Assembly: GCF_945956965.1 (NCBI RefSeq)
Contig: NZ_CAMFJS010000002.1
Location: forward strand, 1-64,000
Length of the DNA: 64,000 bases
Origin: an uncultured Roseateles sp.
GTDB taxonomy: Bacteria; Pseudomonadota; Gammaproteobacteria; Burkholderiales; Burkholderiaceae_C
Reading direction: 5' to 3'
Shown: one piece after another, positions 10,001-18,863 of the stretch
How positions within the stretch are numbered: position 1 is the first letter of the stretch
Layout: every line of letters begins with the position of its first letter
Notes under the pieces: model-generated
Databases searched by the model: none
Told to the model about the DNA's origin: nothing
The model's input: the letters and a program-made list of their open reading frames with translations, nothing else
Position numbers and translations under genes: made by a program

Positions 10001-12684
10001 ACGCACCGATGCTGCAACACTGGGCCGAGATCGAGCCCTTGCTGAATGACCTGTTGGCCCTGCCCGAGGCGGAGCGCCCCCTATTTCTGGATCAGCTGCC
10101 GGCCGAGCAGCAAGTCTGGCGCGACACGCTGGAGGAACTCATGCGCGCCGACGCCGCCGCCGATGCGGCCGGCTTTCTGGCGCAAGCCGCCAGCCTGCCG
10201 CTGGGAAGCACCACACCCGCGCAAAACCCTGAGGCTTGGCGGCCCGGTCAGGTGCTGGGCCCCTGGCAATTGATCCGTGAGTTGGGGCGCGGCGGAATGG
10301 CCAGCGTCTGGCTGGCGCGGCCGGCCCAAGGCGAGTTCCAGCGCGAAGTGGCGCTCAAATTGCCGCACAGCCCCACACCCCATCTGGCCGAACGCTTCCG
10401 CCGCGAGCGCGATGTGCTGGCGCGACTGAATCACCCCGGCATTGCGCGCTTGTTCGATGCCGGCGTCACGCCCGAAGGTCTGCCCTGGCTGGCGATGGAG
10501 CATGTGCAAGGCCAGGAGCTGCTGGGCTGGTGCCAGGCGCAGCAATCCACGGTCAGGCAAGACCTGACCCTGCTGCTGCAGATCTGCGATGCACTTCAAT
10601 ACGCCCATGGTCAATTGGTGGTGCACCGCGACATCAAACCTGCCAACGTCTTGGTGCAAGCCGATGGCCAGGCCAAGCTGCTGGACTTCGGCATTGCACG
10701 CTTGCTGGAAGATGCCGACGAGCCCGAGCAGAGCACCTTGACCCAGCTGGGCCAGCGCCCGATGACGCCGGAGTACGCCTCGCCCGAGCAGGTGCGCGGC
10801 GAAGCGCCGGGCGTGGCCTCTGACGTTTACGCGCTGGGCGTGCTGGCTTACCGCCTGCTCAGTGGCCAAAGCCCTTATGCCGGGGCCGTCGCCCAGCATC
10901 GCCATGCGCTGGAGCAGGCGATTCTGGAACTCCGCCCACCGGCGCCCTCACAACAGGCGCAAGACCCGGCACGCCGCAAGGCCCTGCGCGGTGACCTGGA
11001 CACGATTGTGCTGAAGGCCCTGGCCAAAGAGGCCGACCAACGCTATGCCACGGTGGAAGCCCTGGCCGCCGATCTGCGCCGCCATCTGGACGGCAAGCCG
11101 GTGCTGGCCCGAGCGCCGTCCTGGCGCTATGTGGCAGGGCGCTTTGTGCGGCGGCATCGGATCGGCGTGTCGGCCAGTGCGCTGGCCGTGCTGGCCTTGC
11201 TGGGGTCCACGGCCTGGGCCTTGCGGTCCGCCAGCCTCGCGAGGCAGGAGGCCGCACGCTCGGATGCCATGTACGGCTTTGTGGTGGGCCTCTTCAATCC
11301 CAACCATTCGCCGCAACCCGATATTCGCGAACGCGAAATGCCCGTGCGCCAGCTGATCGAGCGCGGCGCCCAGCGCGTGCTCGACACGCTGCAGGACCAG
11401 CCCCAAGCCCGCGCCCGTTTGCTGGCGGATTTGTCCACCCTGACCCAGCAGCTCGGGCTCAATGCGCTTTCAACGCAGCTCGCCACCGAACGCGTGCGCA
11501 TGGCGCTGCAGACCAGTGGCCCGCAAAGCGTGGCGTATGCAGATGCACTGCTGGGGCAGCGCGATGGCTGGGAGGCGCAGGGGCAATACAAGGAAGGCTT
11601 TGACGCCGCGCAGCAGGCGCTGGCCATCTATCAAGCACATAAGGAGCGTGACCCGATCAAGCTGGCCCGGGCGCACATGACGCTGGGAGGCTTCGGCGCG
11701 CGTTTGCACGCTGCGGGTGATGAAGACATTGCGCACCTGCGTCAAGCCGCGGCCTTGTTGGAACCCATCAGTGGGCCCAGCGCCCTGGGCACCGTATATG
11801 AGCAATTGATGATCTCCCACCTCAGCCTGGGTCGAACCGAAGAGGCTTTTCAAGACGCCATGGCCGGCGCCAATGCCAACCGGCGCTTATGGGGGGAAGA
11901 GGACTGGAAAACCGGCGCCTCCGAGGATCAGGCCGGTGCACTCGCCGCGTTGACCATGCGCCCCGAATTGGCCCAAACCCTGCTGCAGCACGGCATTGAC
12001 ATCATTCGCCGGGGCATGGGCGCTGATGCATTGCTGTTGGCACGCGGGGAAGTCAATCTGGCCCAACTGCTGTTTGCAGGGGAGAACCGCGCCGAGGCCC
12101 TGCGCCACTTGCAAGAAGCGCAACGCATTGCGCAGTTGCCCGCGCACACAGGGCAAAAAGCCTTCTCGCTGACCATCGCTGCCACCACGCTGGAATTGGC
12201 CCAACGCGCCGAAGACTGGCCGCAGCTGCGCCAGGCGTGCAAGCCCTGGGGCCAGGACGTGCAAGCGCCTCAGCCGACGATGCGCTTGCGCATCATCCAA
12301 GCCTGCAGCGCCAGCGCCATCCACGAACAAGATCTGGAACGGGCCAAGGCCTTGCTGGCACAGGGACGACAGGTGCTAAGCCAAAGCTTCGCCAAAGTCC
12401 CCGCCAGAGGCGCCGTGCTTGCGCTGCGTGCCGGAGAGCTGGCCTGGGCCCAAGGCGATCGCTCAGCGGCCATTGCCGCCTGGCAAGACGGCCTGAAGCA
12501 AGCCGATGACACAGGTCTGGCCTGGCAGGCGCAGACCTGGCGCCGCCTGATTCAAGCCCAGGCCATGAACCCCGAGCTGAATGCACAGCTGAACACCTTC
12601 CGGCAGCGTTTGCAAAAAGCCGGTGGCACGCGCTACTACGCGGAGTTTCTCGCTCTGCTCGATGGCCCAGCCTCGCCGGCCTGA
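9997..12684 (+). CDS. Transmembrane Ser/Thr protein kinase with C-terminal helical-repeat sensor region
   Basis: This is an 895-aa kinase. The Gly loop GRGGMASVW is near residue 96, the ATP lysine is in VALK near 120, the catalytic loop HRDIKPAN is at about 210-217, and DFG is at about 230. P-E-Y-A-S-P-E-Q follows, so all catalytic residues are present. A single transmembrane helix is at about 388-410. The 480-residue C-terminal part is predicted extracytoplasmic, Ala/Leu-rich and helical, like degenerate TPR units. A short N-terminal region (1-90) precedes the kinase domain. Start ATG 9997 overlaps the sigma stop; the longer upstream frame is the sigma gene in another frame. It likely senses an envelope signal and phosphorylates the coupled sigma factor (inference). 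Confidence 0.93.
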   Translation: MNAPMLQHWAEIEPLLNDLLALPEAERPLFLDQLPAEQQVWRDTLEELMRADAAADAAGFLAQAASLPLGSTTPAQNPEAWRPGQVLGPWQLIRELGRGGMASVWLARPAQGEFQREVALKLPHSPTPHLAERFRRERDVLARLNHPGIARLFDAGVTPEGLPWLAMEHVQGQELLGWCQAQQSTVRQDLTLLLQICDALQYAHGQLVVHRDIKPANVLVQADGQAKLLDFGIARLLEDADEPEQSTLTQLGQRPMTPEYASPEQVRGEAPGVASDVYALGVLAYRLLSGQSPYAGAVAQHRHALEQAILELRPPAPSQQAQDPARRKALRGDLDTIVLKALAKEADQRYATVEALAADLRRHLDGKPVLARAPSWRYVAGRFVRRHRIGVSASALAVLALLGSTAWALRSASLARQEAARSDAMYGFVVGLFNPNHSPQPDIREREMPVRQLIERGAQRVLDTLQDQPQARARLLADLSTLTQQLGLNALSTQLATERVRMALQTSGPQSVAYADALLGQRDGWEAQGQYKEGFDAAQQALAIYQAHKERDPIKLARAHMTLGGFGARLHAAGDEDIAHLRQAAALLEPISGPSALGTVYEQLMISHLSLGRTEEAFQDAMAGANANRRLWGEEDWKTGASEDQAGALAALTMRPELAQTLLQHGIDIIRRGMGADALLLARGEVNLAQLLFAGENRAEALRHLQEAQRIAQLPAHTGQKAFSLTIAATTLELAQRAEDWPQLRQACKPWGQDVQAPQPTMRLRIIQACSASAIHEQDLERAKALLAQGRQVLSQSFAKVPARGAVLALRAGELAWAQGDRSAAIAAWQDGLKQADDTGLAWQAQTWRRLIQAQAMNPELNAQLNTFRQRLQKAGGTRYYAEFLALLDGPASPA

Positions 12685-12816
12685 AGCGACCGTGAGGCGC
12701 TGCCTCTGAAAAATTTGCCATGAACTTCCGAGGGCCTGGCGCTTGGCCGCCCGTCTTCCCGTTAAGCAGTCTGAAGCAGGCTCATTCCCGAGCCCGCCAC
12801 CTTGTAAGGACTTGCG

Positions 12817-13668
12817 ATGAACAACGGAAAACGAATCGGAACAGCCGCACTGACCGCGGTGGCCATGGCGGCCTTGCTGAGCGCCTGCGGTGGGGGCGGC
12901 AGCAGCAACTCAGACAGCAGCAGCCTTGCGCCTGCGCCTGCTCCTGCTCCTGCTCCTGCTCCCGCCCCGGCTCCGGCACCTGCGCCAAACATCAGCCCAG
13001 CCAACAGCAGCGGCCTCAATGCCTTGTTCCTAGGCAAGCAGTTCGACGTTTATGCCCCCGGCGCCTCCGCGCCGACGGCCAACGCGGGTGCGATCGATCG
13101 CAGCAATACCCAGGGCTTGGGCTGGCAGCTGGGCGGCTCGGTCAGCACGGTGCTCACGGTCCTGGGCGCGGACTTTGGCATCAGCGCAAGCGGCTTCACA
13201 TCGGTGAACCGCGCCAAGGGCAGCGTGATCATGTTGTGCGGCAGCAATCCGCTCAAAAGTGCTTATGTCGGCGTGGTCACCCAAGCCAGCACGGGCGGCA
13301 CACAGGCCAGCAAGCTGAGCCGCGCGGCCGACTTGGCCGGCCAGACCTTCTATCTCATGGAAGACTGCAGCTACACCGACAACAACGGCAACAGCAGCAA
13401 TCAAAGCACGGCGCCCACGGCCAACACCGTGAAATTCAGCTTCGATGCGAGTGGCAACTTCAGCAGCAGCAATGGCAGCAGCGCCACGGCGGCTGAGATC
13501 AACGGCTTGCTCAGCGGCGGCAGCCTCCCGATCGAGGGGGGCGCCGGCAAGCTCTACCTCACGGCCTACACCTTCCAGGTCAATGGTGTGTCTCGTTATG
13601 TGCTGGTGTCCCGCGGTGTGCCCAACTCTGGCAACGGCGGCTTTGTGGCACTGTGGTTGCAGAACTGA
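12817..13668 (+). CDS. Secreted lipoprotein with Ala-Pro linker
   Basis: This 283-aa protein has a signal peptide ending in the lipobox L-S-A-C at about residues 21-24, followed by Gly4, so it should be lipid-anchored. After a Ser-rich spacer come ten Ala-Pro pairs forming a stiff linker. A globular domain of about 225 residues follows, with predicted beta structure and two Cys pairs in range for disulphides. I recognise no family. Start ATG 12817 lies about 130 bases after the kinase stop, and the next lipoprotein gene follows within 10 bases. This suggests the sigma/kinase unit controls the pair. A close analogue of 13678-15603 only in the N-terminal region. Confidence 0.78.
   Translation: MNNGKRIGTAALTAVAMAALLSACGGGGSSNSDSSSLAPAPAPAPAPAPAPAPAPAPNISPANSSGLNALFLGKQFDVYAPGASAPTANAGAIDRSNTQGLGWQLGGSVSTVLTVLGADFGISASGFTSVNRAKGSVIMLCGSNPLKSAYVGVVTQASTGGTQASKLSRAADLAGQTFYLMEDCSYTDNNGNSSNQSTAPTANTVKFSFDASGNFSSSNGSSATAAEINGLLSGGSLPIEGGAGKLYLTAYTFQVNGVSRYVLVSRGVPNSGNGGFVALWLQN
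12928..12987 (+). repeat. Hexanucleotide microsatellite coding for (Ala-Pro)10
   Basis: Ten units of GCNCCN run in tandem. Three are identical GCTCCT copies and two are GCGCCT. The unit length is a multiple of three, so slippage would change linker length without a frameshift. Confidence 0.85.
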
Positions 13669-13677
13669 GTGAGCGCC

Positions 13678-15603
13678 ATGAGCCCATGCACTGAAGGGCG
13701 CACGAGGCGGCGCCTCTCCCTGTGCGCGGCCCTGCTCTTGCTGAGCGTGGCGCTGCAAGGTTGCGGCGGTGGCGGTGGAGGCGGCAGCAATGAATCGCCG
13801 CCACTGCCTTCGCCCAGCCCGGCGCCCGCACCCGCGTCGGCGCCAAGCGCTTCGCCGCTGCAGACGCAAGCCGTGTACCAGCCCGGCGTGAAGACCCTGG
13901 CCGACTCGCTGTTGCCGCAGCTGGATGTGGCCGGGCCGGGCAGCCTGAGCTTGACGCAGCCCAGTGGCGTGAAGGTCGGCGATGTGTTCTTGAGCCAGGG
14001 CCGGGCCTATGTGGCCACCGCCGTCAGCGCGGACGGGCGCACGCTGCAGACGCGTGCACCGGCCATGGACGAGGTATTCCAAACCCTGCGCATCAGCGGC
14101 ACGCTGGACAGCAGCCTGTTGAAACCCGCGCAGACCGACAGGCGCCAGGCCTTGGCTGCGAGCCCAAATCTGGGCGCCTTGAGCTTGGTGACCGGGACGA
14201 TAGGTTTTGCGCAAGACCTGCCGGCCTATGGCCCGGTGCAGGTGAAGCTCAACGGTCAGTTGCAGCTGAGTGTGACGCTGGATCTGGACTACAGCGCGGC
14301 CAGCGGCCTGAACAAGCTGGACTTCAAGGTCAGCGGTAATCTGGAAGAGGGCATCAAGCTCAACCTCGACCCCGCCGGCGGCGCGCAAGGCCAATCGGGC
14401 GACATCACCCTCACCAAGCTCAGCTGGCCGGTGCCGCAGGCGTGGGGGGCTTTGCGCATTGATGTGCCCCTGGTCTTGAGCATGAAAGCCCAGGTCGGCA
14501 ACAAGCTCAGCGCCGACTTCTTGAGCGGCGGCACCAGCTTCGAGTTCAGCTCGCACTGGGACCCCGCGAGCAAGACCTTCAGCCATCAGTCCAGCAGCAA
14601 TAGCGCCGCCACTGCCAGTGCGCCGGTGCTCAGTGGCGCGACCCAGGCGGCCACCAGTTCGGTGACCGTGGCGCTGGGGCCGGAGCTGAGGCTGGTTTTG
14701 CTGGACAGCGTCACGCCGCTGACGGCCAGCGCGCGCATGGCGGGCACTTTGGCCGCTCAGACCCAAACCGTGGTGGCCAGCGGCTTGAGCTGCTTGAGCT
14801 GGAGCGCTGATCTAGCGGCCCAACTCACGGCCGAATTCAAGCTGAGCAATGGCATCAAGATGGAGGGGCAGTACACGCCCTACACCAAGCGGCTGGCCGC
14901 GGGCGGAGATTTGAGCCCCTGCATGGCGGCGACACCTGCACCGCCCCCCGCGCCGCAGCCGCCCTCGCCACCAGCCAGCAGCCCAGATGGCGCAACAAGC
15001 CCTTCAGCCTCGGAGTTGGCGGCGCTACTGCCCATCCCCGCCAATGCGCTGCCCTTGAGTGGCTATGTGCTCAGCGCCCACATCGACAGCAATCCGCAGG
15101 GCTATTTGAACTATCAGCCCTGCAGCTCCGGAAGGCTGGTCGACGGCAGTAGCTACAGCTACTGCTTGCGCTATCTCATGATCAATTTGTCAGAGACAGG
15201 CAGCAGTTCGGTGCTCAGCTCAGCGGCGGCGACGCGCCTTTACGATCAATTTGAAATGGCCGACAAGGGCTATTCAGACCTGTCAACCGCGGAGTCGATT
15301 TGCCGAGTCAAGGCGCCGGAGCTGCCTGGCGTGCAGGCGCAGTTTCATCAAGGCGATATCTTGCTGATGAATATTGCCGGACTGGGTCCACAAGAAATCC
15401 CTGGGCTGGCTTTCGGGCAAGGCACGAGCAATCTCGGCAGCACCGGGCCGCTGAGCCTGGTCTGCAACCATGTGCTCGTCGATCGCTTGAGTGCGCAGCG
15501 CTACTACCTGCGACTGGAGTACCTGCATCCCACACCGGTACTCAGGCTGACGAACCCCGCGAACAGCATTTTCAATACCTACTGGTTCAATCTGAAAAAC
15601 TGA
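13678..15603 (+). CDS. Large beta-rich lipoprotein of unknown family
   Basis: This protein is 641 aa from ATG 13678. A GTG at 13669 would add three residues. The signal peptide ends in a lipobox L-Q-G-C followed by a run of eight Gly. A Pro/Ala/Ser linker of about 30 residues follows. The mature part has alternating beta-like segments up to about 410, a second Pro-rich hinge near residues 420-445, and a C-terminal domain of about 190 residues with four Cys. It has the look of a two-domain surface protein, but I recognise no domain. It is the last gene of the sigma-kinase-lipoprotein cluster and ends 74 bases before a strong terminator. Confidence 0.75.
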   Translation: MSPCTEGRTRRRLSLCAALLLLSVALQGCGGGGGGGSNESPPLPSPSPAPAPASAPSASPLQTQAVYQPGVKTLADSLLPQLDVAGPGSLSLTQPSGVKVGDVFLSQGRAYVATAVSADGRTLQTRAPAMDEVFQTLRISGTLDSSLLKPAQTDRRQALAASPNLGALSLVTGTIGFAQDLPAYGPVQVKLNGQLQLSVTLDLDYSAASGLNKLDFKVSGNLEEGIKLNLDPAGGAQGQSGDITLTKLSWPVPQAWGALRIDVPLVLSMKAQVGNKLSADFLSGGTSFEFSSHWDPASKTFSHQSSSNSAATASAPVLSGATQAATSSVTVALGPELRLVLLDSVTPLTASARMAGTLAAQTQTVVASGLSCLSWSADLAAQLTAEFKLSNGIKMEGQYTPYTKRLAAGGDLSPCMAATPAPPPAPQPPSPPASSPDGATSPSASELAALLPIPANALPLSGYVLSAHIDSNPQGYLNYQPCSSGRLVDGSSYSYCLRYLMINLSETGSSSVLSSAAATRLYDQFEMADKGYSDLSTAESICRVKAPELPGVQAQFHQGDILLMNIAGLGPQEIPGLAFGQGTSNLGSTGPLSLVCNHVLVDRLSAQRYYLRLEYLHPTPVLRLTNPANSIFNTYWFNLKN

Positions 15604-15676
15604 AGGCGCTGTGGCCTGTCTTGGGCCGCTGACTTGCGCCTTGGCTCAGGCGCATCGCGCGCGACAGGCCAGCAAC

Positions 15677-15711
15677 AAAAAAGCCCCCGCACTCACATGC
15701 GGGGGCCTTTT
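15677..15711. terminator. Bidirectional rho-independent terminator
   Basis: A 9-bp perfect stem GCCCCCGCA / TGCGGGGGC with a 6-base loop (15683-15706) has A6 on the left and C-T4 on the right. It therefore can stop transcripts both from the lipoprotein operon and from the leftward yidC operon. Confidence 0.9.
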
Positions 15712-15732
15712 CCATCTTGGTGGGCGCGGGCT

Positions 15733-17457
15733 TTAGTTCTTCACGCCCAGCTGCTTGTTGATCATCCATTGCTGGGCGATCGACAAGATGTTGTTGGTCA
15801 ACCAGTACAGCACCAGGCCGGACGGGAAGACGAAGAACATGAAGCTGAAGGCCAGCGGCATGAACCACATCATCTTGGCTTGCATCGGGTCGGGCGACTT
15901 GGGGCCCAGGGCCACTTGCAGCAAGCTCGACAAGGTCATCAAGATCGGCAAGATGAAGTAAGGGTCCTTGGTGGACAGGTCGGTGATCCAACCCAGCCAA
16001 GGCGCGCCGCGCATTTCAACGCTGGACAGCAGCACCCAGTACAAGCCCATGAAGAAAGGCATCTGCAGCAGGATGGGCAGGCAGCCACCGACCGGGTTGA
16101 CCTTCTCTTCCTTGTAGATGCGCATCATTTCCTGCTGCATCTCTTGGGGCTTGTCCTTCAGGCGCTCACGCATGGCCTGGATCTTGGGGCCCACGGCCTT
16201 CATCTTGGCCATGCTGCGGTAGGCGCTGGCATTGAGCCAGTAGAACGCGGCCTTCAGCAAGACGACCAGGGCGATGATGGCCCAACCCCAGTTGCCCAGC
16301 ATGCTGTGCAGCTTTTCCAGCAGCCAGAACAGCGGCTTGGCCAGGATGGCGAAGATGCCGTAGTCCTTGGCCAGTTCCAGGCCAGGGGCCAGGGCAGCCA
16401 GCTTCTTCTCTTCCAGCGGGCCAACAAAAAGTTGGTCGTCACGGCTCTGGCTGGCACCCGGTGCCAGGCTAGGCATGGTGAAGACCATACCGACGGCGTA
16501 CTGCGTCGGCACGGCGCCCTTGACCTGGTTAACGAAGAACTCACGCTGACCGGTTTCGTTATGCAACCAGGCGCTGGCGAAATAGTGCTGCACCATCGAG
16601 ACCCAGCCGTTATCGGCATGCTTCTCGATTTCGACCTTGCCCTTGTCGATGTCCTTGAACTCGACCTTGTGGAACTTGGTGGAGTCGTTGTAAACGGCCG
16701 GGCCGGTGAAAGTGGAAGTGAAGCTGCTGCCTTGCGGGCCGGCCACGCCGTCACGCACCAGTTGCACGTAGACCTGCGGGGTCACGGCTGCGGCGCCGGC
16801 ATTGACCACCTCGTGGCGGACGCCCACCACATAGTCGCCACGCTTGAAGGTGAAGGTCTTGACCAGCTTGACGCCACCCACCACGGGCGACTCCATGCGC
16901 ACGGTCAGCTCATTCATGCCGTCTTTGAGTGTGCGCTCACCGGGCACAACGCTCATCAAAGTGTTGTGCGTCGGCAATTGCTCGCCCTGGCTGCCGACCA
17001 AGCCGGTCTGCGCCTTGTAGCTGCGGGTGGCGGCGTCCAGCAAGACGATGGGCTTGCGCTCCACCACATGCTTTTGCTTGATGCCCACCATTTCCAGAAT
17101 CGGGTCGAACAGACCCGGCTCCGGTGCGTCCAGATAGCTCAGCAGCTCCACACGGCTGACATCGCCACCCAAGGTGTCGAGCGTGACGCTCAAGACATCG
17201 GTCTTGACCAGCACTTTTTCGCTCACCTGCGCCACAGGCGCGGGCGCCTGAGCGCCAGCCACGGCGGCGGCGCCAGGCTGGGCGGCGGGCGATGGCACGC
17301 CAGTCGCGCCGGGTGCCGAAGGCGCGGTCGCTACGGCCTTGGGCGCTGCCGGGCTGAACATCGACGGTTGCCCATTGTGTTTTTGCCAGCCGTCCCACAG
17401 CAGGACGAGGGACATGGTGAACACCACCCACAGCACGGTGCGGCGTATATCAGTCAT
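15733..17457 (-). CDS. yidC: Membrane protein insertase YidC (Oxa1 family)
   Basis: This 574-aa inner-membrane insertase works alone or with SecYEG. The N-terminal helix (about 5-22) is followed by a Pro/Ala linker, then a large periplasmic beta-sandwich domain (about 85-340). The conserved five-helix core follows at about 360-560, with a positively charged cytoplasmic loop M-R-E-R-L-K-D-K-P-Q-E-M and N-P-V-G-G-C-L-P-I-L-L-Q-M-P-F. Length is normal (E. coli 548). Its ATG overlaps the yidD stop by four bases. It is the last gene of the rpmH-rnpA-yidD-yidC operon and ends just before a terminator. Confidence 0.97.
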   Translation of the reverse strand: MTDIRRTVLWVVFTMSLVLLWDGWQKHNGQPSMFSPAAPKAVATAPSAPGATGVPSPAAQPGAAAVAGAQAPAPVAQVSEKVLVKTDVLSVTLDTLGGDVSRVELLSYLDAPEPGLFDPILEMVGIKQKHVVERKPIVLLDAATRSYKAQTGLVGSQGEQLPTHNTLMSVVPGERTLKDGMNELTVRMESPVVGGVKLVKTFTFKRGDYVVGVRHEVVNAGAAAVTPQVYVQLVRDGVAGPQGSSFTSTFTGPAVYNDSTKFHKVEFKDIDKGKVEIEKHADNGWVSMVQHYFASAWLHNETGQREFFVNQVKGAVPTQYAVGMVFTMPSLAPGASQSRDDQLFVGPLEEKKLAALAPGLELAKDYGIFAILAKPLFWLLEKLHSMLGNWGWAIIALVVLLKAAFYWLNASAYRSMAKMKAVGPKIQAMRERLKDKPQEMQQEMMRIYKEEKVNPVGGCLPILLQMPFFMGLYWVLLSSVEMRGAPWLGWITDLSTKDPYFILPILMTLSSLLQVALGPKSPDPMQAKMMWFMPLAFSFMFFVFPSGLVLYWLTNNILSIAQQWMINKQLGVKN

Positions 17458-17786
17458 GGGGAAGCTTCTGGAGTAGGAGGACGAGGGGACACCGGCTTGT
17501 TCAGACCCAAATGGGCGAACAGGCGCGGCGCATGCTCGGGCACGCCATCATGGCCGCCCGCACAAAAAGGATTGCAACGCAGGATACGGTATGCCGCCAA
17601 GTAAGTGCCCGCTGCGGCGCCGTGGCGCTGCAGGGCTTCAATGGCGTAGACCGAACAGGTCGGGCTAAAGCGGCAGGACGCGCCCAACCAGGGGCTCAGC
17701 ATGAGACGGTAGCCACGCACCAAGCCCACGGCCAAGCGTTCGGCCAGGGAGGCGCGCGTCGGGCTGGAGGCGGTGCTGCTGCTCAT
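17454..17786 (-). CDS. yidD: Membrane protein insertion efficiency factor YidD
   Basis: This 110-aa protein helps YidC-dependent insertion at the inner face of the membrane. The conserved core is C-R-F-S-P-T-C-S-x-Y, then H-G, then R-I-L-R-C-N-P-F-C-x-G-G-x-D-x-V-P. All conserved Cys are present. It overlaps yidC by four bases and follows rnpA by 18 bases. The first 20 residues are variable, so the exact start (ATG 17786) could be later. Confidence 0.93.
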   Translation of the reverse strand: MSSSTASSPTRASLAERLAVGLVRGYRLMLSPWLGASCRFSPTCSVYAIEALQRHGAAAGTYLAAYRILRCNPFCAGGHDGVPEHAPRLFAHLGLNKPVSPRPPTPEASP

Positions 17787-17804
17787 TGTCTGGCGCGACC
17801 AGGA

Positions 17805-18278
17805 TCAAGCCTTGCGTGAACCGTTCAGCACGCGGCCGAGCAGTTGCTGCAATTCGGCCCGCGCAGCAGCGCGCAGCGCCTCGGACGAGGCGCTGGGAAA
17901 AAGTTTGCGATCAAAGGGCGAACGCAAGCGCACCACCCACAAACCGGGTGGCAGCAAGGGCTGTTGCTCGAAAGCGGCACGAATCTGCCGCTTCAGCAGT
18001 GAGCGCGTGACCGAGCGTTTGGCATGCCGTTTCGGCACCACCACACCCAGCCAAGCGCCCTCGGGCGGCAACTCTTCCACAGGGCTGTGGGCGACTTGTG
18101 CATCGCCTGTTGATAACTCGCCTTGCGCTGTGGACAAAGCCTGCGCCAAACGGGCAGGCTTAGGCAGCTTCGACGGCATCGCAGCCAGGTGATGCACAGC
18201 AAAGTGATTGCTACGCGCACGGCTGGGCTTGCCCAGCACGCGTTCAAAATCGGCCGATCGCACGATGCGGCCAATCAC
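17805..18278 (-). CDS. rnpA: Ribonuclease P protein component
   Basis: This 157-aa basic protein pairs with the M1 RNA to mature tRNA 5' ends. It is longer than E. coli RnpA (119 aa) because of an insert of about 25-30 residues near residues 45-75. The RNA-binding helix R-S-V-T-R-S-L-L-K-R-Q-I-R is the betaproteobacterial form of the RNR motif. The early block D-F-x-R-V-L matches the family. It lies 17 bases after rpmH. The DNA of the insert carries several DnaA-box-like 9-mers (see 18073-18137). Confidence 0.93.
   Translation of the reverse strand: MIGRIVRSADFERVLGKPSRARSNHFAVHHLAAMPSKLPKPARLAQALSTAQGELSTGDAQVAHSPVEELPPEGAWLGVVVPKRHAKRSVTRSLLKRQIRAAFEQQPLLPPGLWVVRLRSPFDRKLFPSASSEALRAAARAELQQLLGRVLNGSRKA
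18073..18137. other. Cluster of DnaA-box-like 9-mers inside rnpA
   Basis: Three sites resemble TTATCCACA: TGTTGATAA at 18108-18116 and TGTGGACAA at 18129-18137 (each one mismatch, reverse orientation), and TCTTCCACA at 18073-18081 (two mismatches). They sit within the insert-coding part of rnpA. They may extend the origin, or may be chance. Confidence 0.35.
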
Positions 18279-18295
18279 AAGACCGGGGTCTTGGC

Positions 18296-18430
18296 TCAGA
18301 CAGCCAGACGCTTACGGCCCTTGGCGCGGCGCGCAGCGATGACAGCGCGGCCGCCGCGTGTCTTCATGCGGACGAGGAAACCGTGAGTGCGGGCGCGACG
18401 GGTCTTGGATGCTTGGTAAGTGCGTTTCAT
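18296..18430 (-). CDS. rpmH: 50S ribosomal protein L34
   Basis: The 44-aa protein begins M-K-R-T-Y-Q-A-S-K and ends G-R-K-R-L-A-V, standard for L34 in Burkholderiales. A good ribosome site (GAGG) precedes the ATG at 18430. The longer open frame upstream is not part of it. It heads the leftward rpmH-rnpA-yidD-yidC operon, divergent from dnaA across the origin. Confidence 0.97.
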   Translation of the reverse strand: MKRTYQASKTRRARTHGFLVRMKTRGGRAVIAARRAKGRKRLAV

Positions 18431-18775
18431 GATGGAGGCCTCTTGAGAAGGTCTAAGGACGTCGGGTGACGCTTTAGCTGTTGTTGGCGAAAAATCGCCG
18501 GATGCAAATAGATTTGCGCTCTGCGGTGCAGTCCTCAGGCCGCTTCCCACAAGGGGCGGCGGCCTGCGGGATACCCCGCGCCAGAGCGCTTTCAATGCCT
18601 TTGGCTCCTGCCAAGCTTGTGCCTTGCTTGAGGTCAAGCTCGGCCAAGGGCTACGCAAGGTTGACTAGCAACCCGCTCACTCCAACATCATCCAGCGTCC
18701 GGAAAACCCGCGATTACAACAAAATTCTGCCACTAGGTCAATCCCTGAGCACAAAGCCATCGGGTTTACCTGACA

Positions 18776-18804
18776 TTGACGGGCTCGAAAAAACTGTGGA
18801 TAAC
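18776..18804 (+). promoter_or_regulatory. Candidate dnaA promoter overlapped by a DnaA box
   Basis: TTGACG at 18776-18781 and GATAAC at 18799-18804 are spaced 17 bases, fitting a sigma-70 promoter (5/6 and 4/6 matches). The -10 hexamer overlaps the DnaA box, which would let DnaA repress its own gene. Promoter activity is inferred only. Confidence 0.5.
18795..18803 (-). promoter_or_regulatory. Consensus DnaA box
   Basis: TGTGGATAA, the exact complement of TTATCCACA, lies 60 bases before the dnaA start. Confidence 0.8.
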
Positions 18805-18854
18805 CTTGGTTTGGCCGGCCCTAAACCCGTACAATTCGGCCGCTCTAGAACAAG

Positions 18855-18863
18855 TTTTCCACA
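18855..18863 (+). promoter_or_regulatory. Near-consensus DnaA box at the dnaA start codon
   Basis: TTTTCCACA has one mismatch to TTATCCACA and abuts the ATG at 18864. It takes the place where a ribosome site would be, and no Shine-Dalgarno sequence is seen there. Confidence 0.55.

Larger units (their letters stand above)
18431..18863. other. Chromosomal replication origin region (oriC) and divergent promoters
   Basis: The 433-base spacer between rpmH and dnaA is the usual origin site in this order. It holds one perfect DnaA box (18795-18803), a near-perfect one touching the dnaA start (18855-18863), and a short AT-richer stretch near 18710-18730 that could unwind. A hairpin GGCGA-AAAA-TCGCC (18486-18499) lies in the rpmH leader. 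Boxes are few, so part of the origin may lie in flanking genes. Confidence 0.75.
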
